From NCBI RefSeq assembly GCF_000744225.1, contig NZ_JQLN01000002.1:124001-188000 (forward strand): a DNA stretch of 64,000 nucleotides. Direction: 5' to 3'. Of the stretch, positions 7,959 through 16,080 are shown piece by piece. Positions within the stretch are counted from its first letter, which is position 1. Every line of letters starts with the position of its first letter. The notes under the pieces were generated by a model. That model was not told the origin of the DNA, ran no database searches, and was given only the letters and a program-made list of their open reading frames with translations. The DNA is from Kitasatospora mediocidica KCTC 9733 (GTDB lineage: Bacteria; Actinomycetota; Actinomycetes; Streptomycetales; Streptomycetaceae). A program made the translations under genes and the position numbers.

Positions 7959-8677
7959 CGGCCGACCGGCGCGGGCGCGGCCGTCGTCGTCGCTGCCTGC
8001 GCCGGTTCGCGGTGCAGCAGGCCGCGCTCGGCGGCCGTCCAGGCCGTGGTGGTGAGCAGGTAGAGCGCGGCCGCGAGCGGGACCAGCGCGGCGAACAGCA
8101 CCGTGCCGAACGTGAGGTACGGCGCGAAGCCGGCCCCGGGCGCGGTGGGGTTGGCCTGCGCGGCCTTCCGGGCCCGCCGGAAACCCACCCAGCCGATGGC
8201 CGCCAGCGCCGCGTACAGCACGCCGAAGACCGCCAGCTGGGCCGGGCCGTGCGCCGCCGTGAGGTGGGTGCCGAGCGGGACGCCGAGCAGGGTGTGGTGC
8301 AGCAGGTCGTTGGGCGCGCCGGCCAGCGTCGGCAGGGTGAAGAGCCGGTACATCACCGAGAAGAACGGGATCTGCACCAGCATCGGCAGGCAGCCGGCCA
8401 GCGGTGAGGCCTGCTCCTCCTTGTACAGCGCGGCCAGTGCGGCCTGGAGCTGCTCGGGGCGGCCCTTGTGCTTGCGGTTCAGCTCGGCGACGCGCGGCGC
8501 CAGCCGGGCGCGGTGCTTCTCGCCGCGGGCGGCGGCCCGGGCCAGCGGGTGCAGGGCGAGGCGGACGCAGACCGTGAAGAGCACGATCGCGGCGGCGGCC
8601 GGGAGGAACTGGGTGAGCGAGCCGACCGCGCTGTGGGCGAGGCCGACGGCGGGATCGAAGATCGAGAAGATGGACAT
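7931..8677 (-). CDS. yidC: YidC/Oxa1 family membrane insertase
   Basis: Membrane protein insertase of 248 residues. It begins directly with the short periplasmic/TM1 part (MSIFSIFDPAVGLAHSAV) and lacks the large periplasmic domain, as in Gram-positive YidC. The conserved TM1 arginine is in VRLALHPL, and a charged cytoplasmic hairpin (RAAARGEKHRARLAPRV) follows. PLAGCLPMLVQIPFF is a family hallmark. The tail is basic (VGRQRRSQPAR). Streptomycetes usually have an rnpA-linked yidC elsewhere, so this is probably a second paralogue. GGAGGG precedes ATG 8677. It lies 84 bp downstream of a small membrane protein gene and is likely in its operon. Confidence 0.9.
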   Translation of the reverse strand: MSIFSIFDPAVGLAHSAVGSLTQFLPAAAAIVLFTVCVRLALHPLARAAARGEKHRARLAPRVAELNRKHKGRPEQLQAALAALYKEEQASPLAGCLPMLVQIPFFSVMYRLFTLPTLAGAPNDLLHHTLLGVPLGTHLTAAHGPAQLAVFGVLYAALAAIGWVGFRRARKAAQANPTAPGAGFAPYLTFGTVLFAALVPLAAALYLLTTTAWTAAERGLLHREPAQAATTTAAPAPVGRQRRSQPAR

Positions 8678-8761
8678 GCGGGGCGGGCCCTCCGGAGTCT
8701 GACGACAGGTTCGGCGGAGGACGGCCGCGAGCGCGGCTCAGGTACGGGTGGGTACGGGGGG

Positions 8762-9061
8762 CTACGCGGCCGTCGGGGCCGCGCCCGGTGCCCTGGGGCG
8801 GCGACGGCCCCGGGCGTCCGGATCGCGTTGCGGGAGGAAGGCGGTGGCGAGCGCGCGCCGGCGCAACGCCGCGTCGCGGACGGCGTGCGGCGCTGCCGCG
8901 CCGAGCAGCCGGGCCACCAGGTACGCCCCGCTGACCACGCCGGCCAGCAGCAGCAGTGCGGCGGCCGCGGCAAGCGCGGTGAGCCCGGCCGTCGGGTCGT
9001 GCGCGGACAGGTCACCGACCAGCAGCCGGAGCAGGCCGAGGAGCAGCGCGAGCGGATGCAC
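8762..9061 (-). CDS. Small membrane protein upstream of yidC
   Basis: A 99-residue protein with an N-terminal hydrophobic stretch (LALLLGLLRLLVG) and a strong transmembrane segment (TALAAAAALLLLAGVV...AYLVARLLG). The cytoplasmic tail is basic and alanine/arginine-rich. AGGAGG lies about 10 bases before the ATG. Its position immediately before a solitary YidC paralogue matches the small DUF6412-type proteins that accompany yidC in streptomycetes. That identification is from memory of the family, not a search. A helper or substrate role for the insertase is inference. Confidence 0.65.
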   Translation of the reverse strand: MHPLALLLGLLRLLVGDLSAHDPTAGLTALAAAAALLLLAGVVSGAYLVARLLGAAAPHAVRDAALRRRALATAFLPQRDPDARGRRRPRAPGAAPTAA

Positions 9062-9131
9062 GGGCGGACCTCCTCGGTGGTGTGGACTCTCCAGCTGATG
9101 GTACGGGTGCGGAGCTCGCGAATCGAGGGGT

Positions 9132-10199
9132 TCAGGCCACCGGGATCACATGACCGGTGACCGCGGAGTCGCGGGCGGCCTCCAGGACGGTCAGCACGGC
9201 GACGGCGTCGCGGGGGTCGACGGGCGGCGGGGTGCCGGTGGCGAGCGCGGTGGCCAGCGCGACGTAGAAGGCGGGGTAGTCGCCGGCGCAGCTGGGCAGG
9301 TGGACGGAGGCCTCGTCGGTGCCGAGCAGGCCGTGCTGGGACGGGTCCTCGATGCCCCAGGCGTGGGTGTCGGGGCGGCGGCCGGCGCGCAGGTCGGCCT
9401 CCTGCGGGTCCATGCCGTACTTGACGTAGCCGGCGCGGTCGCCGAGCACCCGCAGGCGCGGGCCGGCCAGCGGCGCGATGGCGCTCGTCCACAGGTGGGA
9501 GCGGGTGCCGCTGGCGTGGGTGAGGGCGAGGAAGGCGTCGTCGTCGACCGCGGCGCCGTCGCGCCGGATGTCGATCTCGGCATACACGCTGCTCACCGGG
9601 CCGAACAGGGTCAGCGCCTGGTCGACCAGATGGCTGCCGAGGTCGTAGAGCGTGCCGCCGACCTCGGCGGGGTCGGCCAGCTCGCGCCAGCCGGCCTTCG
9701 GCTTGGGCCGGAAGCGCTCGAAGCGGGACTCGAAGCGGTGCACCCGGCCCAGCGCGCCTTCGTCGAGCAGTCGGCGGACGGTCAGGAAGTCGCCGTCCCA
9801 GCGCCGGTTCTGGAACACCGTGAGCAGCGTGCCGCGCGCCTCGGCCAGGCCGCAGAGGCTGTGCGCCTCGGCGGCGGTGGCCGCCAGCGGCTTGTCCACC
9901 ACGGTGGCCAGACCCGCCGTCAGGGCGGCCCTGGCCAGCGGCACGTGCGTGCGGTTCGGGGAGGCGATGACGACCAGGTCGTAGGAGCCGGCGTCGGCCA
10001 ACAGCTGCTCGGGGTTGTCCAGCGCCCGGGCGTCAGGGTGCTCGCGGGCCAGCTGCTCGCGGCGGCCGGGGTCGCTGGTGACCACCGCGGTCAGCCGCAG
10101 CCCGGGGGTGCTGGCGATCAGCGGCGCATGGAAGGCGGAGCCGGCCAGGCCGTAGCCGATCAGGCCGACGCGGTACGGGGTGAGGGGGGCGGTGCTCAT
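9132..10199 (-). CDS. Gfo/Idh/MocA family oxidoreductase
   Basis: NAD(P)-dependent sugar/polyol oxidoreductase of 355 residues. The Rossmann start is YRVGLIGYGLAGSAFHAPLI, VDKPLAATAAEA replaces the usual EKP motif, and QNRRWDGDFLTVR and GGTLYDLGSHLVDQAL hold the catalytic D-x-x-x-H. The FQNRRWDGDF and FESRFERFRP features resemble the YdgJ/IolW scyllo-inositol dehydrogenase branch. It is monocistronic or lies upstream of the small membrane protein/yidC pair (70 bp gap). The substrate is not determinable from sequence. Confidence 0.85.
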   Translation of the reverse strand: MSTAPLTPYRVGLIGYGLAGSAFHAPLIASTPGLRLTAVVTSDPGRREQLAREHPDARALDNPEQLLADAGSYDLVVIASPNRTHVPLARAALTAGLATVVDKPLAATAAEAHSLCGLAEARGTLLTVFQNRRWDGDFLTVRRLLDEGALGRVHRFESRFERFRPKPKAGWRELADPAEVGGTLYDLGSHLVDQALTLFGPVSSVYAEIDIRRDGAAVDDDAFLALTHASGTRSHLWTSAIAPLAGPRLRVLGDRAGYVKYGMDPQEADLRAGRRPDTHAWGIEDPSQHGLLGTDEASVHLPSCAGDYPAFYVALATALATGTPPPVDPRDAVAVLTVLEAARDSAVTGHVIPVA

Positions 10200-10243
10200 G
10201 CTCCTACTTCACCACAACGGCCCGCCCGGACGGCCGCAGCAGC

Positions 10244-10274
10244 GCCCGGGCCCTCCCGCCGGGAGGGCCCGGGC
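10244..10274. terminator. Perfect 14-bp hairpin
   Basis: GCCCGGGCCCTCCC pairs with GGGAGGGCCCGGGC around a 3-base loop. It lies in the upstream region of the minus-strand oxidoreductase, so it may be an old terminator or a 5'-leader structure and not the end of an obvious transcript. Confidence 0.5.
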
Positions 10275-10339
10275 TGTCGGCCCCGGTGATCGAAGTCTCA
10301 ACTGGCCGCCGCCGGGCGACGTTCGCCAGGTGCGACAGA

Positions 10340-10373
10340 CGAAAGGGGACCAACTGAAGTCGGGCCCCTTTCG
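10340..10373. terminator. Hairpin CGAAAGGGG / CCCCTTTCG
   Basis: A 9-bp perfect stem, extended to 14 bp with one mismatch, around a 16-base loop. It has the shape of a bidirectional terminator, but no gene obviously ends here. Confidence 0.5.
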
Positions 10374-10662
10374 TGTGTCCCAGGTCGAGGGTTTTCGCGG
10401 AATCCGATGAACGTTGTATCGGATGCAGTACCGCTCGTTATACCGGCGGAGATCACTTATTCACGGTCTGTCGTATTCGTCGACGCCCTCTGCCGGCTCC
10501 GCCCGCTCAGGCAGTCGACCACCCGCGGTCGGCCCGGTCGGCCACCGAGAACGGCCTGCGAAGTCCGGTGATCGGGACAAGCTGTTGCCGGGCAGGTGTG
10601 CGCACTAGGCTGGCCCTGTTGGGGCAGCCGGCACGACCACCGCATGATCACAGGAGACACAC

Positions 10663-11442
10663 GTGGCAGAACGTAAGCCCATCGAGTCCTGGCTGACCGA
10701 CATGGATGGGGTACTCATTCACGAGGGCGTGCCGATTCCCGGGGCCGACCGGTTCCTCAAGCGGCTGACGGAATCCGGCAAGCCGTTCCTCGTCCTCACC
10801 AACAACTCGATGTACACCCAGCGCGACTTGCACGCCCGCCTTGCCCGCATGGGACTTGAGGTTCCGTCGGAGCACATCTGGACTTCGGCGCTGGCCACGG
10901 CCAAGTTCCTCGACGACCAGCGCCCGGGTGGCACCGCGTACGTGATCGGGGAGGCCGGCCTCACCACCGCCCTGCACGACATCGGGTACATCCTGACGGA
11001 CGCCGAGCCCGATTTCGTCATCCTGGGTGAAACGCGAACCTATTCCTTTGAAGCCCTGACCAAGGCCGTACGCCTGATCAACGCCGGTGCGCGCTTTATC
11101 GCCACCAATCCGGACGAGACCGGGCCGTCCGCCGAAGGGGCGCTGCCGGCCACCGGCTCGGTCGCCGCGCTGATCACGAAGGCGACCGGCGTGGAGCCGT
11201 ACTTCGTCGGCAAGCCGAACCCGCTGATGATGCGGGCGGGCCTGAACACCATCGGCGCCCACTCCGAGAACAGCGCGATGATCGGCGACCGGATGGACAC
11301 CGACATCATCTCGGGGATGGAGGCCGGCATGGAGACCTTCCTCGTCCTGACCGGCCTCACCAGGCCAGGCGACGTGGAGCGCTTCCCCTACCGGCCGACC
11401 CGGGTGGTCGACTCCATCGCCGATCTGATCGACATGATCTGA
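10663..11442 (+). CDS. HAD superfamily IIA phosphatase (NagD-like)
   Basis: A 259-residue HAD-IIA hydrolase. Motif I is WLTDMDGVL with the nucleophile/acid D-x-D pair, motif II is LVLTNNS, the lysine motif is VGKPNP, and GDRMDTDI supplies the metal-binding acidic pair. The length and the central C2 cap match NagD/p-nitrophenylphosphatase-type enzymes, which dephosphorylate sugar phosphates or UMP in other bacteria. The substrate is unknown here. GTG 10663 follows AGGAG by 6 bases. The gene ends just before a strong terminator and stands alone. Confidence 0.9.
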   Translation: MAERKPIESWLTDMDGVLIHEGVPIPGADRFLKRLTESGKPFLVLTNNSMYTQRDLHARLARMGLEVPSEHIWTSALATAKFLDDQRPGGTAYVIGEAGLTTALHDIGYILTDAEPDFVILGETRTYSFEALTKAVRLINAGARFIATNPDETGPSAEGALPATGSVAALITKATGVEPYFVGKPNPLMMRAGLNTIGAHSENSAMIGDRMDTDIISGMEAGMETFLVLTGLTRPGDVERFPYRPTRVVDSIADLIDMI

Positions 11443-11458
11443 CCCGTAGCTACGACGA

Positions 11459-11488
11459 AGGCCCTCCCGCGATCGCGGGAGGGCCTTT
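11459..11488 (+). terminator. Rho-independent-type terminator of the HAD gene
   Basis: A perfect 15-bp inverted repeat (AAGGCCCTCCCGCGA and its complement), effectively a GATC loop, followed by TTTGCGTT. It lies 17 bases after the HAD stop codon. Confidence 0.8.
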
Positions 11489-11553
11489 GCGTTGGCGGCC
11501 ACTGGCTATCGTGCGGCGGCGCGTCGTCCCGCCCGCCGGACGTCCGGATCGGA

Positions 11554-11581
11554 TTGACGTATCGAAGTTCATCGATATGAT
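11554..11581 (+). promoter_or_regulatory. Promoter with embedded operator for the quinone reductase; leaderless start
   Basis: TTGACG (11554-11559) and TATGAT (11576-11581) are separated by 16 bp. The spacer carries a perfect dyad, TATCGA-AGTTCA-TCGATA (11560-11577). The ATG at 11588 lies 6 bases after the -10, so the transcript should begin at the start codon. No Shine-Dalgarno sequence is present. Confidence 0.75.
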
Positions 11582-11587
11582 CTCTGC

Positions 11588-12265
11588 ATGTCGACCTCAA
11601 CTGCCGTTCCCACCGCCCTGATCGTTCACGCTCATCCCGAGCCCGATTCGTTCAATGCCGCCCAGATGGCCACCGCCGCCCAGGCTCTGCGGGACGCCGG
11701 CTACCACGTCGACGTTCTGGACCTCTACGCCGACGGCTGGACCCCGGTCCTCGGCCGCGAGGAATTCGCCCCGGTGGACGGTCCGTTCAAGCCGCAGGCC
11801 GAGCAGATGCGCGCGCTCCAGGACGGCACGCTCGACGCGGTCGTCGAGGAGCACCTGGAGCGGCTGCTCGCCGCCGACCTTCTCGTGCTGTCGTTCCCCC
11901 TGTGGTGGTTCTCGCTGCCGGCCATCCTCAAGGGGTGGATCGACCGGGTCTTCATGATGGGCGCGGTCTTCGGCGGTGACCTCGGGTTCTTCGGTGACGC
12001 CGCGCTCGCCGGCAAGCGGGCGATGCTGCTGTTCACCACCGGCGGCTCCGGTGCCGCGTTCGAGCCGGGCGGCGCCTTCGGTGCGCTGGACGACTTCCTG
12101 TTCCACATCCACCGCGGGATGTTGGAGTTCGTCGGGTACCAGGTCCTCGACCCTGTGGTCACCTACGGACCGGCCCGCCTGACGGACGAGGAGAGGGCGA
12201 CGGCGTTGGAGGCGGTCGGAAAGGCCGTCACGCTCACCGCGGCGGCCGCCGCGCCCGTGCGGTAG
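11588..12265 (+). CDS. NAD(P)H dehydrogenase (quinone) / flavodoxin-like reductase
   Basis: FMN- or FAD-dependent two-electron reductase of the Flavodoxin_2 (NQO/MdaB/KefF) family, 225 residues. ALIVHAHPEPDSFNAA binds the flavin phosphate, LSFPLWWFSLPAILKGWIDRV is the family signature, and LLFTTGGSG is the isoalloxazine loop. Such enzymes reduce quinones and azo compounds, often as detoxification. The promoter carries an operator with the same dyad as the one ahead of the downstream ArsR-family gene, which implies repression by that regulator and induction by a quinone or electrophile. The start is fixed by the leaderless promoter geometry. Confidence 0.9.
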   Translation: MSTSTAVPTALIVHAHPEPDSFNAAQMATAAQALRDAGYHVDVLDLYADGWTPVLGREEFAPVDGPFKPQAEQMRALQDGTLDAVVEEHLERLLAADLLVLSFPLWWFSLPAILKGWIDRVFMMGAVFGGDLGFFGDAALAGKRAMLLFTTGGSGAAFEPGGAFGALDDFLFHIHRGMLEFVGYQVLDPVVTYGPARLTDEERATALEAVGKAVTLTAAAAAPVR

Positions 12266-12309
12266 CGGCCAGAGGGGTGAGCCGCCCGGGTGCCGCCGAA
12301 GGCGTGACG

Positions 12310-12327
12310 CATCGATTATCGTCGATG
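12310..12327 (+). promoter_or_regulatory. Operator of the ArsR-family repressor gene
   Basis: A perfect dyad CATCGA-TTATCG-TCGATG with the same half-sites (ATCGA) and the same 6-base spacer as the operator at 11560-11577. It lies 37 bp before the regulator's ATG and is consistent with autoregulation. Confidence 0.7.
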
Positions 12328-12363
12328 GAGCACAGTCGGTTCCGCGGCAGTACCGGAAGGCCC

Positions 12364-12741
12364 ATGACGACATACGACACGCCTGCGACAGGTGAGCTCC
12401 TGGCACTCCTGGAACCCCTCAAGGCGCTCGCCAACCCCGTGCGGTTCCAGGTGCTTCAGTGGCTGGCCGAGCCGGAGGCGCACTTCCCGGTTGATCCCGC
12501 CGTCACCGATCCGCGCGCGGTCGGCGTTTGCGTGAGCCACATCCAGGCCAAGACCGGACTCGCCCAGTCCACCGTCTCCGCCTACATGGCGGTGCTCGAA
12601 CGGGCGGGCCTGGTGCGCTCCACGCGCGTCGGGAAGTGGACCCACTACCGGCGTGACGAGGAGCGCATCGCCTCGCTCGTCGAGGAGTTCGGCCGGGAAC
12701 TCGGGGCGCTGCCCGGCGGCGGTACGGCGCGCCGGGGGTGA
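12364..12741 (+). CDS. ArsR-family transcriptional repressor
   Basis: Winged-helix regulator of 125 residues. LKALANPVRFQVLQWLAEP is the classic ArsR helix 2-3 start, AKTGLAQSTVSAYMAVLERA is the recognition helix, and TRVGKWTHYRRDEERI is the wing. A single cysteine (GVCVSHI) sits just before the recognition helix and could sense quinones or electrophiles. No metal-binding CxC is present. ATG 12364 follows GGAAGG; longer starts would lie inside the operator. Located 98 bp after the reductase gene with a matching operator, it probably represses both genes. Confidence 0.85.
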   Translation: MTTYDTPATGELLALLEPLKALANPVRFQVLQWLAEPEAHFPVDPAVTDPRAVGVCVSHIQAKTGLAQSTVSAYMAVLERAGLVRSTRVGKWTHYRRDEERIASLVEEFGRELGALPGGGTARRG

Positions 12742-12874
12742 GGCCGGCGTGCACCGCGCCGGCTTCCTGCTGCCCCTTTTGGGTCGTTGTCGGTAGCGCT
12801 GTGTACCGTGCGTGGTGCAAGAAGGGGCGGGGTCGGCAGGCCTGCGCCGCTTGGGCCGGTGGAAGGTTGATGTG

Positions 12875-13603
12875 GTGACCGAGGTTGCTGAGTTGAGCAC
12901 GGGCGCGGGGTCGGACGAGTCGGAGCTGGTGCTGCCGGAGTCCTGGCGCGAGGTCCTGGCGGCGGAGGTGCAGCAGCCGTACTTCGCGGCGCTGGCCGCC
13001 TTCCTGGCGGGCGAGCGGGCCGAGCAGCAGATCTTCCCGCCGCGTGGCCAGGTGTTCTCGGCACTGGAGGCGACGGCGTACCAGGACGTCCGGGTGCTGG
13101 TGCTCGGCCAGGACCCGTACCACGACGACGGCCAGGCGCACGGCATGAGCTTCTCGGTCCTGCCGGGGACCAAGACGCCGCCCTCGCTGCGCAACATCTA
13201 CAAGGAGCTGAACGCCGACCTCGGTGTGCCGGTGCCGGACAACGGCTACCTGATGCCGTGGGCCGAGCAGGGCGTGCTGCTGCTCAACGCGGTGCTGACG
13301 GTCCGTGCGCACGAGGCCAACTCGCACAAGGGCAAGGGCTGGGAGAAGTTCACCGACGCGGTGATCAAGGCGGTCAGCGACCGGGCAGAGCCGTGTGTCT
13401 TCGTGCTGTGGGGCAACTACGCGAAGAAGAAGCTGCCGCTGATCGACACCGAGCGGCACGTGGTGGTGCAGGGGGCGCACCCGTCGCCGCTGTCCGCGAA
13501 GCTGTTCCACGGCAGCAAGCCGTTCTCGCAGATCGACGCGGCGCTGGAAGGCTTCGGCCAGGAGCCGCTGGACTGGCGGCTGCCGAACCTCAAGGCGATC
13601 TGA
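12875..13603 (+). CDS. ung: Uracil-DNA glycosylase, family 1
   Basis: Removes uracil from DNA in base-excision repair. The protein has 242 residues. VLGQDPYHDDGQAHG contains the catalytic aspartate (GQDPYH), FSVLPGTKTPPSLRNIYKEL the uracil-binding part, LLLNAVLTV the second motif, and GAHPSPLSAKLF the DNA-intercalating HPSPLS loop. GTG 12875 (or the adjacent GTG 12872) follows GGAAGG; the longer open frame upstream has no support. The gene is monocistronic. The assignment is secure. Confidence 0.95.
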   Translation: MTEVAELSTGAGSDESELVLPESWREVLAAEVQQPYFAALAAFLAGERAEQQIFPPRGQVFSALEATAYQDVRVLVLGQDPYHDDGQAHGMSFSVLPGTKTPPSLRNIYKELNADLGVPVPDNGYLMPWAEQGVLLLNAVLTVRAHEANSHKGKGWEKFTDAVIKAVSDRAEPCVFVLWGNYAKKKLPLIDTERHVVVQGAHPSPLSAKLFHGSKPFSQIDAALEGFGQEPLDWRLPNLKAI

Positions 13604-13688
13604 GCCGGGTTCACCCTGTTGCGGGCGGCGGTGCCCAACTACTGTTCGACGCACAGGCCTCCGCCGCTCGCCCGAGGAGTTGATCGTC

Positions 13689-14573
13689 GTGCCGCAGTAC
13701 GAGGAGTCCACTGTCGCGGTACCCGGGGGGGAGCTCGCGGTACTGCGCTGGCCCGCCGCCGATCCGGCGGCCCCCACCGTGCTGGCCCTGCACGGGGTCA
13801 CCGGCAACGCGGCGGCCTGGAGCGAGGTGGCCGGCCGGCTGGCGGGCGGGGTGACGCTGGTGGCACCGGACCTGCGCGGGCGTGGGGCCAGCCGGGGCGT
13901 CGGCGGTCCGTTCGGCCTGGCCCGGCACGCGGACGACGCGGCCGCGCTGATCGATTCGCTGGGCTGCGGTCCGGTGCTGCTGGCCGGCCACTCGATGGGG
14001 GCCTGGGTGGCGGCGCTCACCGCCGTGCGGCACCCCGAACTGGTCGCCCGCGTCCTGCTGGTGGACGGTGCGGTCACCCTCCCGCTGCCCGCCGAGGCGC
14101 TGGTGGAGGCGGAGCTGGCCGAGATCCTCGGCCCCGCGCTGGCCAGGCTGTCGATGACCTTCACCGACCGGGATGCGTACCACGCGTTCTGGCGCGCGCA
14201 CCCGGCGGTCGGGCCGCTCTGGTCCCCGCTGGTGGAGGAGTTCGTCGACCGGGACCTGACCGGCACGGCGCCCGAACTGCGTTCCACCTGCGTGCTGGAG
14301 GCGGTGCGCACGGACACCCGCCAGGTCCGGCTGGACCCGACGGCGTCCGCGGCGATCCGCCAACTGCCGTGCCCCGGTGAGCTGTTGTGGGCCGAGCGGG
14401 GCCTGCTGGACCAGCCGCAGGGGCTGTACGACGCCAAGCACCTGGCCGGGGCCGGCCTGGAGGGCAATGGACTGACCATCCGTCAGGTCCCGGACACCAA
14501 CCACTACTCGATCGTGATGGGCCCGGTCGGAGCCACCGTGGTGGCCGAACGCCTGCTGGCGACAGCCCGCTGA
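13689..14573 (+). CDS. Alpha/beta hydrolase
   Basis: A 294-residue alpha/beta-fold hydrolase. The oxyanion motif is LALHGVTGN, the nucleophile elbow is AGHSMGAWV, and the catalytic histidine is likely in PDTNHYSIVM near the C-terminus. The cap region is helical. GTG 13689 lies 9 bases after GAGGAG, better placed than TTG 13680. It converges with the secreted deacetylase-like gene with an 11-bp gap. The substrate is unknown; it could be an esterase, lipase or haloperoxidase-like enzyme. Confidence 0.85.
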   Translation: MPQYEESTVAVPGGELAVLRWPAADPAAPTVLALHGVTGNAAAWSEVAGRLAGGVTLVAPDLRGRGASRGVGGPFGLARHADDAAALIDSLGCGPVLLAGHSMGAWVAALTAVRHPELVARVLLVDGAVTLPLPAEALVEAELAEILGPALARLSMTFTDRDAYHAFWRAHPAVGPLWSPLVEEFVDRDLTGTAPELRSTCVLEAVRTDTRQVRLDPTASAAIRQLPCPGELLWAERGLLDQPQGLYDAKHLAGAGLEGNGLTIRQVPDTNHYSIVMGPVGATVVAERLLATAR

Positions 14574-14584
14574 GGGCCGCCGTC

Positions 14585-15871
14585 TCAGGAGGTGGGAGTG
14601 CCCGACGCGCCGGCCGCACCGAGGAAGTTGCCCCAGCCGCCGGCCGGTGCCTGGCCGACGTTCAGCGAGCGCAGCTTGCGCAGCGTCGACTGGTCCTGGA
14701 CCTCCATCCACTCCACCAGCTGACGGAACGACACCAGCCGCACGTCGGGCTTGCCCGCGACGTACTTCAGGGTCGCCTCGACGGCGTCCATGTAGATGCC
14801 GCCGTTCCACTGCTCGAAGTGGTTGCCGACGAAGAACGGCGCCCGGTTGGTGGTGTAGGCCCGGTCGAAGCCCGCCTGGTAGGCCGCGGCCGCCTCGCTG
14901 CGCCAGGTGTCGTACTTGCCGGGGTCGCCCTTGGTGCTGCCGGCCGACTGGTTGGCGAGGATGTTGTAGTCCATCGAGAGCACCTGGAAGGTGTGCCCGG
15001 GGAACGGTATGGACTGCAGCGGGAAGTCCCAGATCTGGTCGTTCTGCACCTTCTGCGGCCAGATCTGCAGCCCGCCCGGCGAGCTGGCGTCGTACTTCCA
15101 GCCCATCTTGGCGGCGGTCGGCAGCAGCGCCTTCTGCCCCTCCAGGCAGGGGGTCCGACCGCCGATCAGCTCCTTCTTGTAGTCGAAGGGCAGCGCGGGC
15201 AGGTCGGTGAAGCCGGTGTTGGTCTTCCAGTTGGTCACGAAGGAGATCGCCTGGTCGATCTCGCTCTGCCAGTCGTCGGAGGACCACTTGTTGACGCCGT
15301 TGCCGCCCGGCCGGCTGGAACAGAAGTGGCCGTTGAAGTGGGTGCCGATCTCGTGGCCCGCCAGCCACGCCTGGCTGACCAGCTTGATCGTGTTGCGGAT
15401 CGCGCCGTCCGACAGGTACGGGATGTCCGAGGCGCCCACCGAGTGCTGCGGCGGGTGGTAGAGGTCGGTCTTGGTCTTCGGCAGGGTGTAGATGCCGGAG
15501 AGGAAGAACGTCATGGTCGCCTTGTACTGCTCGGCGAGCTTCAGGAAGCGGGGGAACTGGTTGTCGTCGGTGGCTCCGGCGCCGTCCCAGGAGAAGACCA
15601 CGAACTGCGGGGGCTGCTCGCCCGGCTTGAGCTTCTCGGGCTTGGGCTGGTTGGGCTGTGCCCCGGTGTCGGAGGTCGAACCGTCACCGATCAGGGTGGC
15701 CTTGGCCGAAGGCTGTCCGGCGGGGGAGCCGGTCGTGCCGTTCCCGGCGGGGGTGCGGGCATCGGATCCCGAGCCGGCGGTACTGGTGGCGCTGCCGCAT
15801 GCCGCGACGGCTCCCAGGGCCGCGGTAGCTGCGGTGGCACTCAGCACGGTCCTGCGCGAGATGTGGCTCAT
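14585..15871 (-). CDS. Secreted lipoprotein with polysaccharide-deacetylase-like (CE4) domain
   Basis: A 428-residue exported protein. The N-terminus has a twin-arginine-type SRRTVLSATAATAALG and a lipobox (AVAACG), so it is probably lipid-anchored. A Ser/Gly/Pro-rich linker reaches to about residue 85. The domain start FVVFSWDGAGATDD corresponds to the CE4 first motif, but the second metal aspartate is replaced by glycine (WDGA in place of FDD). The metal-histidine motif HxxxH is kept (GTHFNGHFC). It may be a divergent deacetylase or a binding protein for cell-wall or extracellular glycans. An inverted repeat CATGAC-N14-GTCATG lies about 80 bp upstream. Confidence 0.75.
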   Translation of the reverse strand: MSHISRRTVLSATAATAALGAVAACGSATSTAGSGSDARTPAGNGTTGSPAGQPSAKATLIGDGSTSDTGAQPNQPKPEKLKPGEQPPQFVVFSWDGAGATDDNQFPRFLKLAEQYKATMTFFLSGIYTLPKTKTDLYHPPQHSVGASDIPYLSDGAIRNTIKLVSQAWLAGHEIGTHFNGHFCSSRPGGNGVNKWSSDDWQSEIDQAISFVTNWKTNTGFTDLPALPFDYKKELIGGRTPCLEGQKALLPTAAKMGWKYDASSPGGLQIWPQKVQNDQIWDFPLQSIPFPGHTFQVLSMDYNILANQSAGSTKGDPGKYDTWRSEAAAAYQAGFDRAYTTNRAPFFVGNHFEQWNGGIYMDAVEATLKYVAGKPDVRLVSFRQLVEWMEVQDQSTLRKLRSLNVGQAPAGGWGNFLGAAGASGTPTS

Positions 15872-16080
15872 CGTCTCCCCTGCCAGGGTCGAGCCCGGCT
15901 CACCAGGGCGGATCGCGGTGAGTGGCGGGCCTGTTCGGGCACGTTAAATCATGACTTTTCAATCAGGATGTCATGGAGCTCTGATCCGATCCAGCAACCG
16001 TGCCCCACACCAGGCCATGACGCCGCACCCGTCCGGAACGGTGCACGGACAGGTGTTCTGTTGCACTCCTGAGACAAACC

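Larger units (their letters stand above)
10200..10662. other. 463-bp divergent intergenic region with two strong hairpins
   Basis: No convincing gene is present; the short frames have no ribosome-binding site or coding bias. It holds a perfect 14-bp hairpin, a second 14-bp (one mismatch) hairpin and a lower-GC stretch near 10390-10480. A possible promoter for the HAD gene lies at 10582-10611 (CTGTTG or TTGCCG, then TAGGCT). Confidence 0.5.

Noticed and set aside
10200..10662. Possible riboswitch or small RNA ahead of the HAD gene
   Set aside because: The hairpins are strong, but I could match no known riboswitch core; they are reported only as stem-loops.
12503..14479. 658-residue minus-strand open frame
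   Set aside because: Antisense to ung, the ArsR gene and the hydrolase; a composition artefact of high GC.
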